Assembly: GCA_944384265.1 (NCBI GenBank)
Contig: CALWSR010000031.1
Span: 1-38,192, forward strand
Length of the DNA stretch: 38,192 nt
Origin: an uncultured Clostridia bacterium
GTDB lineage: Bacteria; Bacillota; Clostridia; Lachnospirales; Anaerotignaceae
Direction: 5' to 3'
Positions 23,200 through 32,134 of the stretch are shown here, in pieces (position 1 is the first letter of the stretch; each line of letters starts with the position of its first letter). The position numbers were made by a program, and so were the translations under genes. The notes under the pieces were generated by a model. It saw only the letters and a program-made list of their open reading frames with translations. It was not told the DNA's origin and did no database searches.

Positions 23200-24161
23200 C
23201 ACAAACAGAAAGAAAGGTTCAAATAGAAAATCAGTATATCATAGCAGTTTTTGGGCAGTTTGACAGCAATATGAAAAAAATAGAGCAGGCCTGCGGTGTG
23301 CAGATTGTCAACCGAGGAGATGATGTCAAAATCATAGGAGAACAAAGACAGGCAATGCGTGCCGAAAGGGTATTGCGCTCTTTGGAGGCACTGGCAAAAA
23401 AGGGAGAGCAAATTACAGAACAAAATGTAAATTATTTGCTTCAAACGGCTGAGGAAATGGATTTGCAGGAGGTAGAAAGGGTATATGATGATTTTATATG
23501 CATGACAGTCAACGGAAGGCCTGTTAGACCCAAAACATTGGGGCAAAAAAAATATATTGATTTGATTAAAAAAAATACTGTGGTGTTTGGCATTGGCCCT
23601 GCCGGCACAGGCAAGACCTATTTGGCCATGGCCATGGCCATTACAGCATTTAAAAATGAAGAGGTAAGCAGAATTATACTGACCAGACCTGCCATTGAAG
23701 CAGGGGAAAAGCTGGGGTTTTTGCCAGGAGATTTGCAGCAAAAGGTGGACCCCTATTTGAGGCCGTTATATGACGCCCTTCATGAAATTATGGGGGCAGA
23801 CACATTTATGAAAAATATGGAAAAGGGATTGATTGAGGTGGCTCCTTTGGCTTATATGAGAGGACGCACATTAGACAATGCATTTATTGTGCTGGATGAA
23901 GCCCAAAACACCACACCGGAGCAGATGAAAATGTTTTTGACAAGAATCGGCTATGGTGCAAAGGCAGTCATCACAGGAGATTTGACACAGATTGACCTGG
24001 CTGAGACAAAGCGCTCTGGACTGCTGGAGGCAACCAGAATACTTTCTGATATAGAAGGCATTGGCATGATTACACTAACAAACAAGGATGTGGTAAGACA
24101 TCCCCTTGTACAAAGAATTATACAGGCATATGAAAAGTTTGAAAATAGAAAACGGAAGTGA
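23196..24161 (+). CDS. phoH: PhoH-family P-loop ATPase
   Basis: A 321-residue PhoH/PhoL protein. It has an N-terminal KH-like region (about 15-90) and a nucleotide-binding domain with Walker A GPAGTGKT at residues 134-141 and Walker B FIVLDEAQN with Asp234. PhoH proteins are superfamily-1-like ATPases suspected in RNA metabolism; genomic pairing with ybeY, seen here two genes downstream, supports a link to rRNA maturation. The start overlaps the yqfD stop by 4 bp, a translational-coupling signal. Confidence 0.95.
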   Translation: MTQTERKVQIENQYIIAVFGQFDSNMKKIEQACGVQIVNRGDDVKIIGEQRQAMRAERVLRSLEALAKKGEQITEQNVNYLLQTAEEMDLQEVERVYDDFICMTVNGRPVRPKTLGQKKYIDLIKKNTVVFGIGPAGTGKTYLAMAMAITAFKNEEVSRIILTRPAIEAGEKLGFLPGDLQQKVDPYLRPLYDALHEIMGADTFMKNMEKGLIEVAPLAYMRGRTLDNAFIVLDEAQNTTPEQMKMFLTRIGYGAKAVITGDLTQIDLAETKRSGLLEATRILSDIEGIGMITLTNKDVVRHPLVQRIIQAYEKFENRKRK

Positions 24162-24166
24162 AAATC

Positions 24167-26284
24167 ATGGAAAATGAAAAAAAGGGATTTACCCAATGGA
24201 AGTATTTTTCTTGTGTATTGTTGGGCATCAGCTTTTTGGTGACGGTGCTTTGCATTGCCACAGGCTCTTATGTGCAGACTATGGAAAATGTGCAGATAGG
24301 CTCTGTGGCAACCAAAAGATATGTGGCACTGAAGGATGAAGTGGATGTGGTGGCAACAAACAAAAAAAAGCAGGAGGCTGCAAATACAGTAGGGCCTTTA
24401 TACAAGCATGATTTGGAGGTGGAAAAAAAATCAGCAGAAGAAATACAGGCCTTTTTTAGAAAGCTGGATGAAATGCACAATACCCTCCAAGAAGGAGAAA
24501 GCCTCTCAGATGCCATTAAAAACACATCCTTGAAGCTGCCTGTGGTGCTTTCTGTCAGCCAGTATGGGGCTTATCAGGCATTAAGCCCGGAGGACAGGCT
24601 GGCATTTCAAAGAGATTGTATTAACATTATGAATGATTTGTATGAGCAGGGAATCACCGGTGAGGCCATTGAAAAAAGCATAGACCAGGCACAAGGTATT
24701 TTGCAGGGGACAAGCTGGAGCAATCAATTAAAGGAAATGGGCTTTGCTGTGTTAAGCAGTGCATTGCAGGCCAATTTGGTGCTGGATGTGGACGCCATGA
24801 ATTTGGCAAGACAAAAAAAGGAAGATGAAGTAGAGGACGTTATCATCAAAAAAAATCAAAAAATTATAGATGAAGGCGAAATTATTACTGCTGAAATTTA
24901 CAGCAAGCTGGAAAATATGAATTTGATTAACACAGAGGATGCCACAGAAAATATTGTACCTGTGCTGGGCAGCATTGTTGTGGTGCTGTTGATATTTGGC
25001 AGTGTGTTTTTGTTTTTTTATTCCAGCAATAAAAAATGGTACAGCCTGAAAAAAAATGAAATGGTAATGCTTTTTTCCGTTTATATGATGATGGTGCTTT
25101 TACTGCGGATTATGAGCGAGGTACCTTATTTTACCCTCATACCCCTTGTGATATTTCCTATGCTGCTTTCACTGCTTATCACCAAAAGAGTGGCACTGCT
25201 TTTAAATTGCTTTATCAGCATTATAGGCTGTTTTATATTCAATGGAGATGTGGAATTTTTATTATATTTTTTGATAACGGGAGAATTTGCAGCCCTTATT
25301 ATGGGCTATACAGAAAAAAGAAGATATGTACTGCCTGTGGCAATGGCAATGGCAGGTGTGAATTTTATATCCATGTTTGCCATTGGCTTGTTTTTTGAAA
25401 AGGGATATTCTCAAGGGTTATTATATTCCAGTATTTATGCCGGAGGCGCAGGATTGATTTCTGTCATATTGGTCATAGGCAGCCTACCCTTTTGGGAAGC
25501 CATATTTGAAGCCAATACACCGTTGCGGCTTTTGGAGCTGACAAACCCTAACAATGAGCTTTTAAGAAGGCTGATGCTGGAAGCACCCGGCACATATCAC
25601 CACAGCTTGATTGTGGCAAATTTGGCAGAAACAGCTGCCTATGAAATTGACGCCAATGCTTCTTTGGCAAGGGTGGGAGCCTATTATCATGATATTGGAA
25701 AGCTGAAATATCCTTTGTATTTTGGAGAAAATCAAGCAGGAGAAAATCCCCATGACCAAATGGAGCCTTACAGCAGTGCTCAAATTATCATTGCTCACAC
25801 AAAAGCCGGTGCCAAAATGGGAGAAGAAAAGGGCCTGCCTAAGGCGATTATCAGCATTATACAGGAACACCACGGCAATTCTCTTGTAAAATATTTTTAT
25901 TATAAGGCAGTGAAGCAATATGGTGCTGAAACGGTCAAGGAAGAGGATTACCGCTATCAGGGGCCTATCCCCCAAAGCAGAGAGTCTGCCATTGTGATGA
26001 TGGCAGATACTGTGGAGGCGGCTGTAAGAAGTATGCTGGGACAGGGAAAAACATTGCAGGAGGCAGAAAGCTTTATCAAAGGCCTGATTAAAGAAAAGCT
26101 GGACGACGGACAGCTGGATAAAAGCGGATTATCCATTTCTGATTTAGAAAGCATCAGAAAATCATTTATAGAAGTATTTCGGGGAATGTATCATAACAGA
26201 GTCGTTTACCCCAAAAAAGAGGAAATTGATGCAGCAAAAAAACAAGCCCAACAGCAACATCAAGAAGAGGAGAAGCCATCATGA
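24167..26284 (+). CDS. pgpH: Cyclic-di-AMP phosphodiesterase PgpH (7TMR-HD family)
   Basis: A 705-residue membrane protein that in Listeria and Bacillus hydrolyses cyclic di-AMP to pApA. One N-terminal transmembrane helix (about 12-35) precedes an extracellular 7TMR-HDED domain (about 40-260). Several membrane helices (about 265-455) then lead to the cytoplasmic HD domain, with YHHSLIVANLAE and the metal-binding His508-Asp509 of YYHDIGK, followed by EHHG and the C-terminal ADTVEAAVRS. All expected metal ligands appear present. ATG 24167 has GGAAG 8 nt ahead; a GTG at 24158 overlapping the phoH stop is less likely. The gene overlaps ybeY by 4 bp. Confidence 0.93.
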   Translation: MENEKKGFTQWKYFSCVLLGISFLVTVLCIATGSYVQTMENVQIGSVATKRYVALKDEVDVVATNKKKQEAANTVGPLYKHDLEVEKKSAEEIQAFFRKLDEMHNTLQEGESLSDAIKNTSLKLPVVLSVSQYGAYQALSPEDRLAFQRDCINIMNDLYEQGITGEAIEKSIDQAQGILQGTSWSNQLKEMGFAVLSSALQANLVLDVDAMNLARQKKEDEVEDVIIKKNQKIIDEGEIITAEIYSKLENMNLINTEDATENIVPVLGSIVVVLLIFGSVFLFFYSSNKKWYSLKKNEMVMLFSVYMMMVLLLRIMSEVPYFTLIPLVIFPMLLSLLITKRVALLLNCFISIIGCFIFNGDVEFLLYFLITGEFAALIMGYTEKRRYVLPVAMAMAGVNFISMFAIGLFFEKGYSQGLLYSSIYAGGAGLISVILVIGSLPFWEAIFEANTPLRLLELTNPNNELLRRLMLEAPGTYHHSLIVANLAETAAYEIDANASLARVGAYYHDIGKLKYPLYFGENQAGENPHDQMEPYSSAQIIIAHTKAGAKMGEEKGLPKAIISIIQEHHGNSLVKYFYYKAVKQYGAETVKEEDYRYQGPIPQSRESAIVMMADTVEAAVRSMLGQGKTLQEAESFIKGLIKEKLDDGQLDKSGLSISDLESIRKSFIEVFRGMYHNRVVYPKKEEIDAAKKQAQQQHQEEEKPS

Positions 26285-26766
26285 CCATATATATAGACAA
26301 TAGAAGTACATTTTTGTGGGACGAGTATTGGGAGGAGGTTGTAAAAAAAGCAGTGCAGACAAGCCTTTTGTATGAAAATTTTGAACAGAAGTGTGAAATT
26401 AGCGTTTCTATTGTAACAAATGAAGAGATACAAAAAATAAACAAAGCATTTCGCAATGTGGACAGCATAACAGATGTATTATCCTTTCCTCAGCTGACAT
26501 TTGAAGAAGGGGAAAAAGCAGATGTCAATGAAAAGGGGGAAATCATACTGGGTGACATTATCATTTGTATGGAAAGAGCCAAAAAACAGGCAGAGGAGTA
26601 TGGACATTGTCTGGAGAGAGAAATTGCTTTTTTAACAGTGCATAGTATGCTGCATTTGCTGGGGTACGACCATATGGATATACAACAGGAGAAGGAAATG
26701 TTTTTCAGACAGGAGCAGATATTACAGCAGGCCGGATTTTTGAGAGAAAAGGAGGAAGGGCAGTGA
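26281..26766 (+). CDS. ybeY: Endoribonuclease YbeY
   Basis: A 161-residue metal-dependent RNase involved in 16S rRNA 3'-end maturation and ribosome quality control. The zinc site HSMLHLLGYDH is complete, with His121, His125 and His131. The SITDVLSFP block lies upstream of it. A central loop (EEGEKADVNEKGE) is slightly longer than in many homologues. It overlaps pgpH (ATGA) and the next gene, so it is translationally coupled within the operon. Confidence 0.96.
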   Translation: MTIYIDNRSTFLWDEYWEEVVKKAVQTSLLYENFEQKCEISVSIVTNEEIQKINKAFRNVDSITDVLSFPQLTFEEGEKADVNEKGEIILGDIIICMERAKKQAEEYGHCLEREIAFLTVHSMLHLLGYDHMDIQQEKEMFFRQEQILQQAGFLREKEEGQ

Positions 26767-27146
26767 AGGAAGAGGAGCTGATAAAAAGGGCAAAGGAGGC
26801 CATGAAAGGAGCCTATGCCCCTTACTCCCATTTTTTGGTGGGAGCGGCGGTTTTGACAAAGCGGGGCAATGTGTTTACAGGCTGCAACATTGAAAATGCC
26901 AGTTATGGCGCTAGCTGCTGTGCAGAAAGAGTGGCCGTGTTTAAAGCAATATCAGAAGGAGAAAAGGAGCTTGAAAAAATTGCGGTGGTATCGCAAAAAG
27001 GAACGTTGACACCGCCCTGTGGCATTTGCAGACAGGTGCTTTTGGAATTTATGCCTCAGGGAAGTGTGATTTTGGAGCAAGAGGGAGGAGAAATCAAAAC
27101 ATATGGTGTAAAGGAATTGCTGCCAGTAGGATTTGTATTGTCATAA
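26763..27146 (+). CDS. cdd: Cytidine deaminase
   Basis: A 127-residue zinc enzyme that deaminates cytidine and deoxycytidine to uridine forms in pyrimidine salvage. The zinc and catalytic residues are Cys53-Ala-Glu55 and the pair Cys86/Cys89 in PPCGICRQ. NIENASYG and YSHFLVGAA bind the nucleoside. It starts with GTG 26763, overlapping the end of ybeY by 4 bp. In many Firmicutes dgkA lies between ybeY and cdd; it is absent here. Confidence 0.95.
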   Translation: MKEEELIKRAKEAMKGAYAPYSHFLVGAAVLTKRGNVFTGCNIENASYGASCCAERVAVFKAISEGEKELEKIAVVSQKGTLTPPCGICRQVLLEFMPQGSVILEQEGGEIKTYGVKELLPVGFVLS

Positions 27147-27158
27147 GAGGTGATTTGA

Positions 27159-27527
27159 TTGAAAATAAATTGGATAAAGGAATTGTTGGTGGGGGAAACA
27201 GAAAAAGCCCAGCTGTATGTAGTCATTTCTGCCCAAGAGGCCATTGAAAAGCTGTACAGATGGACACAGCAGACAGGCGCTATTATAGACGTTTGCAGTG
27301 TAGAGGTGGAAAATCAAATGCAGGTTATGACAGCGGTCATTGCAAAAGACAATATGACACTGCTGGTGGTGGCAGAGGAGCAAAAAAAGGGGGCCAAAAT
27401 ATATCTGTCTGCCAACGGCAAAAGGGGTGTGCCATTGCTCCACTCTGTTTTTAGAGTACAAAGGGTAAGAGAGTATTTGAATTGTGCCATTGATATGCTT
27501 TTGTCAGTGACAGAAAAGATTATATAA
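27159..27527 (+). CDS. Hypothetical protein within the ybeY-era operon
   Basis: A 122-residue soluble protein of unknown family, starting with TTG 27159 behind GAGGTG. Predicted alternating helices and strands: a helix around residues 24-38 (SAQEAIEKLYRWTQQ), then strands in CSVEVENQMQVMTAVIAKD and MTLLVVAEEQKK, and a final helix. No metal, nucleotide or membrane motif is visible. It lies 12 bp after cdd and about 40 bp before the uracil-DNA glycosylase start. It is therefore surely co-transcribed, yet it is not part of the familiar version of this operon. Confidence 0.75.
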   Translation: MKINWIKELLVGETEKAQLYVVISAQEAIEKLYRWTQQTGAIIDVCSVEVENQMQVMTAVIAKDNMTLLVVAEEQKKGAKIYLSANGKRGVPLLHSVFRVQRVREYLNCAIDMLLSVTEKII

Positions 27528-27569
27528 ATACATACAAAAAATGTGAGGCTTAGAAAAGAGGTGGCAGAT

Positions 27570-28142
27570 GTGGGAGAAAAAAGCTGGGAAACACTGGAGG
27601 GCGCCTGCTATGGCTGTAAAAAATGCAGACTTTGGGAAACGAGGCATAATGTGGTCATTGGCAAGGGCAATAAAAATGCAGACATCATGTTTATAGGAGA
27701 GGGGCCGGGACAGCAGGAGGATTTGCAGGGGCTGCCCTTTGTGGGGCCGGCAGGACAGCTTTTGGATAAAATGCTTTCGGCCATTGATTTAAGCATAGAT
27801 GATGTGTATATTGCAAATATTGTAAAATGCAGACCGCCGGGCAACAGGGACCCCCATGAGGACGAGCAGGAGGCTTGTTTAAACTATTTACGATATCAGC
27901 TGCTGCTGGTAAAGCCTAGAATAATTGTATGCTTGGGCAGAATTGCGGCTATGGCCATTATATCCCCTACCTTTCGCATTACAAAGCAAAGAGGGGAATG
28001 GGTGGAGAGAAAGGGATATTGGATAACAGCCACATTTCATCCTTCTGCATTGCTAAGAGATGAAAGCAAAAAACGCCCTGCCTGGGAGGATTTTAAAAGT
28101 ATTCAAAAAAAATTGCTGGAATTAAAACAAAATGAATTGTAA
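27570..28142 (+). CDS. udg: Type-4 uracil-DNA glycosylase
   Basis: A 190-residue iron-sulfur uracil-DNA glycosylase that removes uracil from DNA in base-excision repair. Motif A is GEGPGQQED and the C-terminal uracil-binding motif is HPSALLR. Four cluster cysteines are identifiable: the two of GCKKC (with a further Cys three residues before), one in VKCRPPGNR and one in EACLNYL. GTG 27570 has AAGAGGTG at normal spacing. A GTG at 27543 is in frame but has no ribosome site. It sits between an unknown gene and era. Confidence 0.93.
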   Translation: MGEKSWETLEGACYGCKKCRLWETRHNVVIGKGNKNADIMFIGEGPGQQEDLQGLPFVGPAGQLLDKMLSAIDLSIDDVYIANIVKCRPPGNRDPHEDEQEACLNYLRYQLLLVKPRIIVCLGRIAAMAIISPTFRITKQRGEWVERKGYWITATFHPSALLRDESKKRPAWEDFKSIQKKLLELKQNEL

Positions 28143-28173
28143 AACATATATTTACCGAAGGGGATGAAAGAGC

Positions 28174-29079
28174 TTGCAAAAAAAATTTCAGTCCGGTTTT
28201 GTATCGTTGGTAGGCAGACCCAATGTGGGAAAGTCTACACTGATGAATCATTTGATAGGAGAAAAAATTGCCATTATATCCAACAAACCTCAAACCACAA
28301 GAAATAAAATCACAAGTATATTGACAAAGGAGCATTTTCAATGTATTTTCATTGACACACCGGGGATTCATAAGCCAAAGCATAAGCTGGGGGAATATAT
28401 GGTCAAATCGGCAGAAAATGCATTAAATGAAGTGGATGTGGTGCTGATGCTCATTGAGCCTACGGAAAAGGTGCTGCAAATGGACAGGTATGTTATAGAA
28501 AGGCTGAAAAATGTAAAAACACCTGTTGTCCTTGTCATTAACAAAATTGATACCATAGAAAAACAAAGACTGCTGCAAGTGATTGACCAATACAGACAGG
28601 AATATGACTTTGCAGAGGTGGTGCCTATTTCTGCCATAAAAGGGGAAAACACAGAAAGCCTTTTGGGTGTGATTGAAAAATATTTGCCGGAAGGTCCCCA
28701 ATATTTTCCAGAGGACATGGTGACAGACCAGCCGGAAAGACAGATTGCAGCTGAAATCATCAGAGAAAAGGCACTTCATTTGCTGGAGGATGAAATTCCC
28801 CATGGTATTGCAGTGGAAATCATGTCCATGAAAAAAAGAAACAGCAAAAACTTGGTGGATGTGGAAGCCACCATATATTGCGAAAAAGAGTCCCATAAGG
28901 GTATCATCATTGGAAAGCAGGGCAGTATGCTCAAAAAAATCGGTTCCCGTTCCAGACGGGACATAGAAAGACTGTTAGGCTCTCCCATTTATTTACAGCT
29001 TTGGGTGAAGGTGAAAAAGGATTGGAGAGACAGCGACTTTTTGCTGAAAAATTTTGGATATGATTCTAAAAGGATATAA
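28174..29079 (+). CDS. era: GTPase Era
   Basis: A 301-residue essential GTPase that binds the 3' end of 16S rRNA and aids 30S maturation. G1 is GRPNVGKS at 14-21, G3 DTPG at 61-64, G4 NKID at 123-126 and G5 SAIKG. The C-terminal KH domain contains GIIIGKQGSMLKKIGSRSR (about 247-265). It starts with TTG 28174 behind AAGGGG; an ATG ten bases earlier is out of frame and meets a stop at once. It is preceded by udg and followed by yqzL and recO. Confidence 0.96.
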   Translation: MQKKFQSGFVSLVGRPNVGKSTLMNHLIGEKIAIISNKPQTTRNKITSILTKEHFQCIFIDTPGIHKPKHKLGEYMVKSAENALNEVDVVLMLIEPTEKVLQMDRYVIERLKNVKTPVVLVINKIDTIEKQRLLQVIDQYRQEYDFAEVVPISAIKGENTESLLGVIEKYLPEGPQYFPEDMVTDQPERQIAAEIIREKALHLLEDEIPHGIAVEIMSMKKRNSKNLVDVEATIYCEKESHKGIIIGKQGSMLKKIGSRSRRDIERLLGSPIYLQLWVKVKKDWRDSDFLLKNFGYDSKRI

Positions 29080-29171
29080 AAAGCTGTCGTTTTTTGCCAG
29101 TATAGACAACCATAATTCAGAAAAAAATAGTATAGTGACAAATATGGTACAGAAAAGAGGTTTGTACAGCT

Positions 29172-29306
29172 ATGGAACAAAACTTCTATTGGAACAGATT
29201 TGCAAAAAGCGGCAGTGTGCTGGATTATTTATATTACAAAGAAACACAAAAAAAACGAAAACAAAATCAGAAAGAAAACAAAAAACAACAGATAGAAGAA
29301 ATGTAG
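29172..29306 (+). CDS. yqzL: YqzL-like small protein between era and recO
   Basis: A 44-residue protein that is easy to miss because of its size. Its N-terminus MEQNFYWNRFAKSGSVLDYLYYKE follows the YqzL pattern W-x2-F-x2-(S/T)G-x(2-3)-YL-x-YK, and Firmicutes YqzL is encoded at exactly this place between era and recO. The rest is a Lys/Gln-rich tail. AAAGAGG lies about 11 nt before the ATG. Its last codons contain the ribosome site (AGGTG at 29305-29309) of recO. Function unknown. Confidence 0.75.
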   Translation: MEQNFYWNRFAKSGSVLDYLYYKETQKKRKQNQKENKKQQIEEM

Positions 29307-29314
29307 GTGCAATT

Positions 29315-30055
29315 TTGGCAATAGATACAATCAGAGGCATTGTTTTAAAAGAAATGCCTAAGGGAGAAACCAGCAAACAGGTGATTGTTTTGGCAAAGGG
29401 ACTGGGAAAAATATGGATGACGGCAAAGGGGGCCAGAAAACAAAAAAGCAAATTGCTGGCAGGCACACAAATGTTTTGCTACTGCGATTTTCAGGCCTAT
29501 GAAAGCAGGGGATTTTACACCATTTCCCAAGCAGACGTCATAGAAAGCTTTTTTGATTTGCGTTTGGATATGGACAGACTGGCCAGCGCCATATATGCTG
29601 CGGATTTTGCTGAGCGCATTGCCCTAAGAGGTATGGAGCAGGACAGTATGCTGCTGCTGTTATTGAAAACATTTCAAATGCTGTCAAAGAAGGGTTATTC
29701 TCCTCTGTTGGCAAGCCGTATCTTTGAATTGAAGCTGATTCAAATTGCAGGCATTATGCCCAATATGACAGAAAAATGCAGTGTTTGCGGCAAAAGGGCT
29801 TCTGCATATTTTAGCGGGGCCGCAGGGGGCATGGTGTGTATGGAGCATAGAAGCGGCAGCAAAAAAATAGCCGATGGTACAAAAAATGCCATGAGATTTG
29901 TATTTTCTCAACCTCTTTCCAATGCCTTTCAATTTTCTGTTTCTTCAGAGGTTTTAAAGGAATTGGATGAGATTTTGGAGCAATACATACAAATCCATAT
30001 GAATTTGAAGCTGGGTACAAGAGATTTTGAAAAGAAATATAAACAGCTGTTATAA
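29315..30055 (+). CDS. recO: DNA repair protein RecO
   Basis: A 246-residue recombination mediator that loads RecA onto single-strand DNA with RecR. The N-terminal OB-fold begins AIDTIRGIVLKEMPKGETSK, the typical RecO opening. A C-terminal zinc finger contains C-x2-C in EKCSVCGKR and a later VCMEH. TTG 29315 is chosen because it opens the conserved domain and has AGGTG just ahead. The frame is open back to 29054, but that part overlaps era and yqzL and is not RecO-like. It is the last gene of the operon. Confidence 0.94.
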   Translation: MAIDTIRGIVLKEMPKGETSKQVIVLAKGLGKIWMTAKGARKQKSKLLAGTQMFCYCDFQAYESRGFYTISQADVIESFFDLRLDMDRLASAIYAADFAERIALRGMEQDSMLLLLLKTFQMLSKKGYSPLLASRIFELKLIQIAGIMPNMTEKCSVCGKRASAYFSGAAGGMVCMEHRSGSKKIADGTKNAMRFVFSQPLSNAFQFSVSSEVLKELDEILEQYIQIHMNLKLGTRDFEKKYKQLL

Positions 30056-31433
30056 AAAAACAATGATGACAGTTGTTTGGCCACAGGCCATATGAGGGGT
30101 ATGAAAAACAAAGTACGCCTTGTATTTGTTTTGTGAGAAAAAGGAATAAAGCTTTTTCAATAAAAGGGCAGTAAAAAAACTGAATATGACGGCGGTTTGA
30201 AAGGTCATAAATGTACTGCAAAGGAAGCAAAAAAGCAACAAAATTTGTATAAGCCAAAAAAAGACTGGCAAATGGGAATTGAAAAGGAAGCTGTCGGCTG
30301 TTGCAGGCATAACAGGACAAGCACTTGCAATAGATTATGCTGCTGAAATATATATTATTTTGTAGAATAGAAAATAAGCTGTTTTATGAGAAATGATTCA
30401 AAATACATTGCAGCATAAAGTGTAATTATGGTGGGGAAGGTTTACAGCCCATAGTATTAAGAAATAGCAGCAATGTGTGTGAAATGAATATGAAAAATGA
30501 TATGGCAGTGTGAGTATGCAATTTCATAAATATGGCAAAGAAATGGATGTTGAAAGTGACCAAAGAAGCAAGGGCGTTCTGTCTGCCCCAAAGGCCCTGA
30601 GGATTGAAAAAATTATAGTTTTTTTCAAAGCATCCCATTGCACAGTCTGGGGAAAAATAAAAAATATAGGTGCAAATCCATGTTTTAGGAATTTCTGTTT
30701 TATAGGAAAACAACTATATTATTTAATATGAAGCTGGATTTTAAACAAATAGTATAATTTTAGCAATAAAGTCACTGCTATATTTATATTTTTGGCAAAA
30801 AATGACTTTTCTAAACCCCTATCCATCTCCAAAATAAAAAATGGCCATATCATATCCATGATTGTAACAATTCCATCATGAGAAAGGAAGAGAAAAGTGT
30901 GACATAATATTGTGTTATGATACTGCCGGTTGTGGGAGCAGAATGTCAACAGCAATTCTATTTACAATCATAAATTTGTTTTGAAGCCATGTATTGAAAA
31001 ATAAAAAATCAGCAGTAAATTGTATTGCAGGAGTTCTGTAAAAAATATTTTTGGAGAGAAGTACATTTGTGAATAATACTATGCTGCTATTTGAAAATGT
31101 TTTATTTTGTGTGGTTTATAAGCTCCATTTTTTGTTGTCTGAAAAAATGAAACAATAATTTTGTGACAGTATGTTTTCTGATTTTTATGATTGATTTGTG
31201 ACGTGGTTTCAAAGTGATTTTTTATGGCAATGCTGCGGCTTGAGCAGTGAAGGGATGGGGGTATTTTTTCATATCAAAATAATATTGTATTATAAAAATA
31301 TTTTATAGCTTTTATATTCTTTAAAAAAACAGAGATTTACAGAAGATATATAAATGGCTGTAACAACATTGCTGGCTGCGGCCATTTTTGATGAAAATGA
31401 AAATACAAAAACAGATGGTATAAAAAAAGACTA
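30056..31433. other. 1.4-kb gene-free region between recO and glyS
   Basis: No credible gene. Only minor structure is seen: TGGCC-ACA-GGCCA near 30079-30091 and AGGGC/GCCCT around 30571-30598. Open frames here are AT-driven and without ribosome sites. No clear terminator for the recO operon was found. Confidence 0.5.
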
Positions 31434-31462
31434 TTGACTTTCTCAAAAAGACATGATAAAGT
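31434..31462 (+). promoter_or_regulatory. Promoter of the glyS T-box transcript
   Basis: TTGACT at 31434-31439, a 17-bp spacer and TAAAGT at 31457-31462, just ahead of the T-box leader. Confidence 0.6.
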
Positions 31463-31479
31463 GGTGTCATTGAAAAAGA

Positions 31480-31694
31480 ATATACTGTGATGAAAAAGAG
31501 GAGTATCTGTTGAAAGTTTTCAGAGAGCACTGGCAAGGGTGAAAGCAGGGCAATGGAAAACAGAGAAGGGCACTTTGGAGCAGATTTTATTTAAGAGAGG
31601 ACAAATGCAGTGTGCTTTTGTCAAAAAGGGTGGAACCGCGGAAGAAATATGCTTTCGTCCCTTACATTTGTGTAAGGGAGGGAAGCTTTTTTAT
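31480..31694 (+). promoter_or_regulatory. Glycine T-box riboswitch
   Basis: A tRNA-sensing leader that lets transcription continue when uncharged tRNA-Gly is bound. The T-box sequence AGGGTGGAACCGCG is at 31627-31640. Stem I elements CAGAGAG and GGGTGAAAGC are upstream, and the likely specifier GGC at 31569-31571 (in GAAGGGCAC, before TTTGGAG) is a glycine codon. The terminator is GCTT...CCCTTACA-TTTG-TGTAAGGG...AAGC (31651-31686) with TTTTTT. The specifier matches the downstream GlyRS. Confidence 0.93.
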
Positions 31695-31727
31695 TTGAAA
31701 AAATACCATAAAGGAGGAAAACAGCAT

Positions 31728-32134
31728 TTGAAAAATATTGTACAGAATTTGTTATATGGCTGGAAACAAGTCCCCATGCAAAGAAATAGAGAGTGAAGGT
31801 ACGTTCTCATCATGAGGAGTATATTGTGTTACACTACAATGAGGAGGATTTTATTGCATATCTCAATGAATGGATATTTCCGAAGGAACAGGCCTTCCTT
31901 GCGGAAAATTTAGGCTGGATAGACTTTGGGGAGAAGAGTATCAATATTGTGCTGAATATAATTTTTAAAGGGGATAATAAAGTGGAGGCTTTTGGTTTTC
32001 AGCCCCAAAATGGTATTTTTCATATTTGTGTTTTTACTGGGTGCTCAGAAAAAAACACCCATAACCATTCAAAATATCTACCAGGGATAGAAATGATATT
32101 GGATAACAGAAAAAACAGAAGGGAGTTTTTGAAT
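31728..32134 (+). other. Open frames between the T-box and GlyRS, one in phase with GlyRS
   Basis: A TTG at 31728, 10 nt after a strong AAGGAGG (31711-31717), opens a 22-codon frame. Its stop overlaps a GTG at 31793 (GTGA). From that GTG a frame of 114 codons runs without a stop straight into GlyRS. Its text ([32 protein letters not shown] inside it) looks protein-like but I do not recognise it. It may be a decayed or frameshifted gene, a coupled leader peptide, or an unusual N-terminal extension of GlyRS. Confidence 0.45.

Noticed and set aside
29054..29314. N-terminal extension of RecO
   Set aside because: It overlaps era and yqzL in another frame and is not RecO-like; the TTG at 29315 opens the conserved domain.
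31539..31796. 85-codon open frame upstream of glyS
   Set aside because: It is formed by the T-box leader; its middle translates the conserved GGGTGGAACCGCG element and the terminator.
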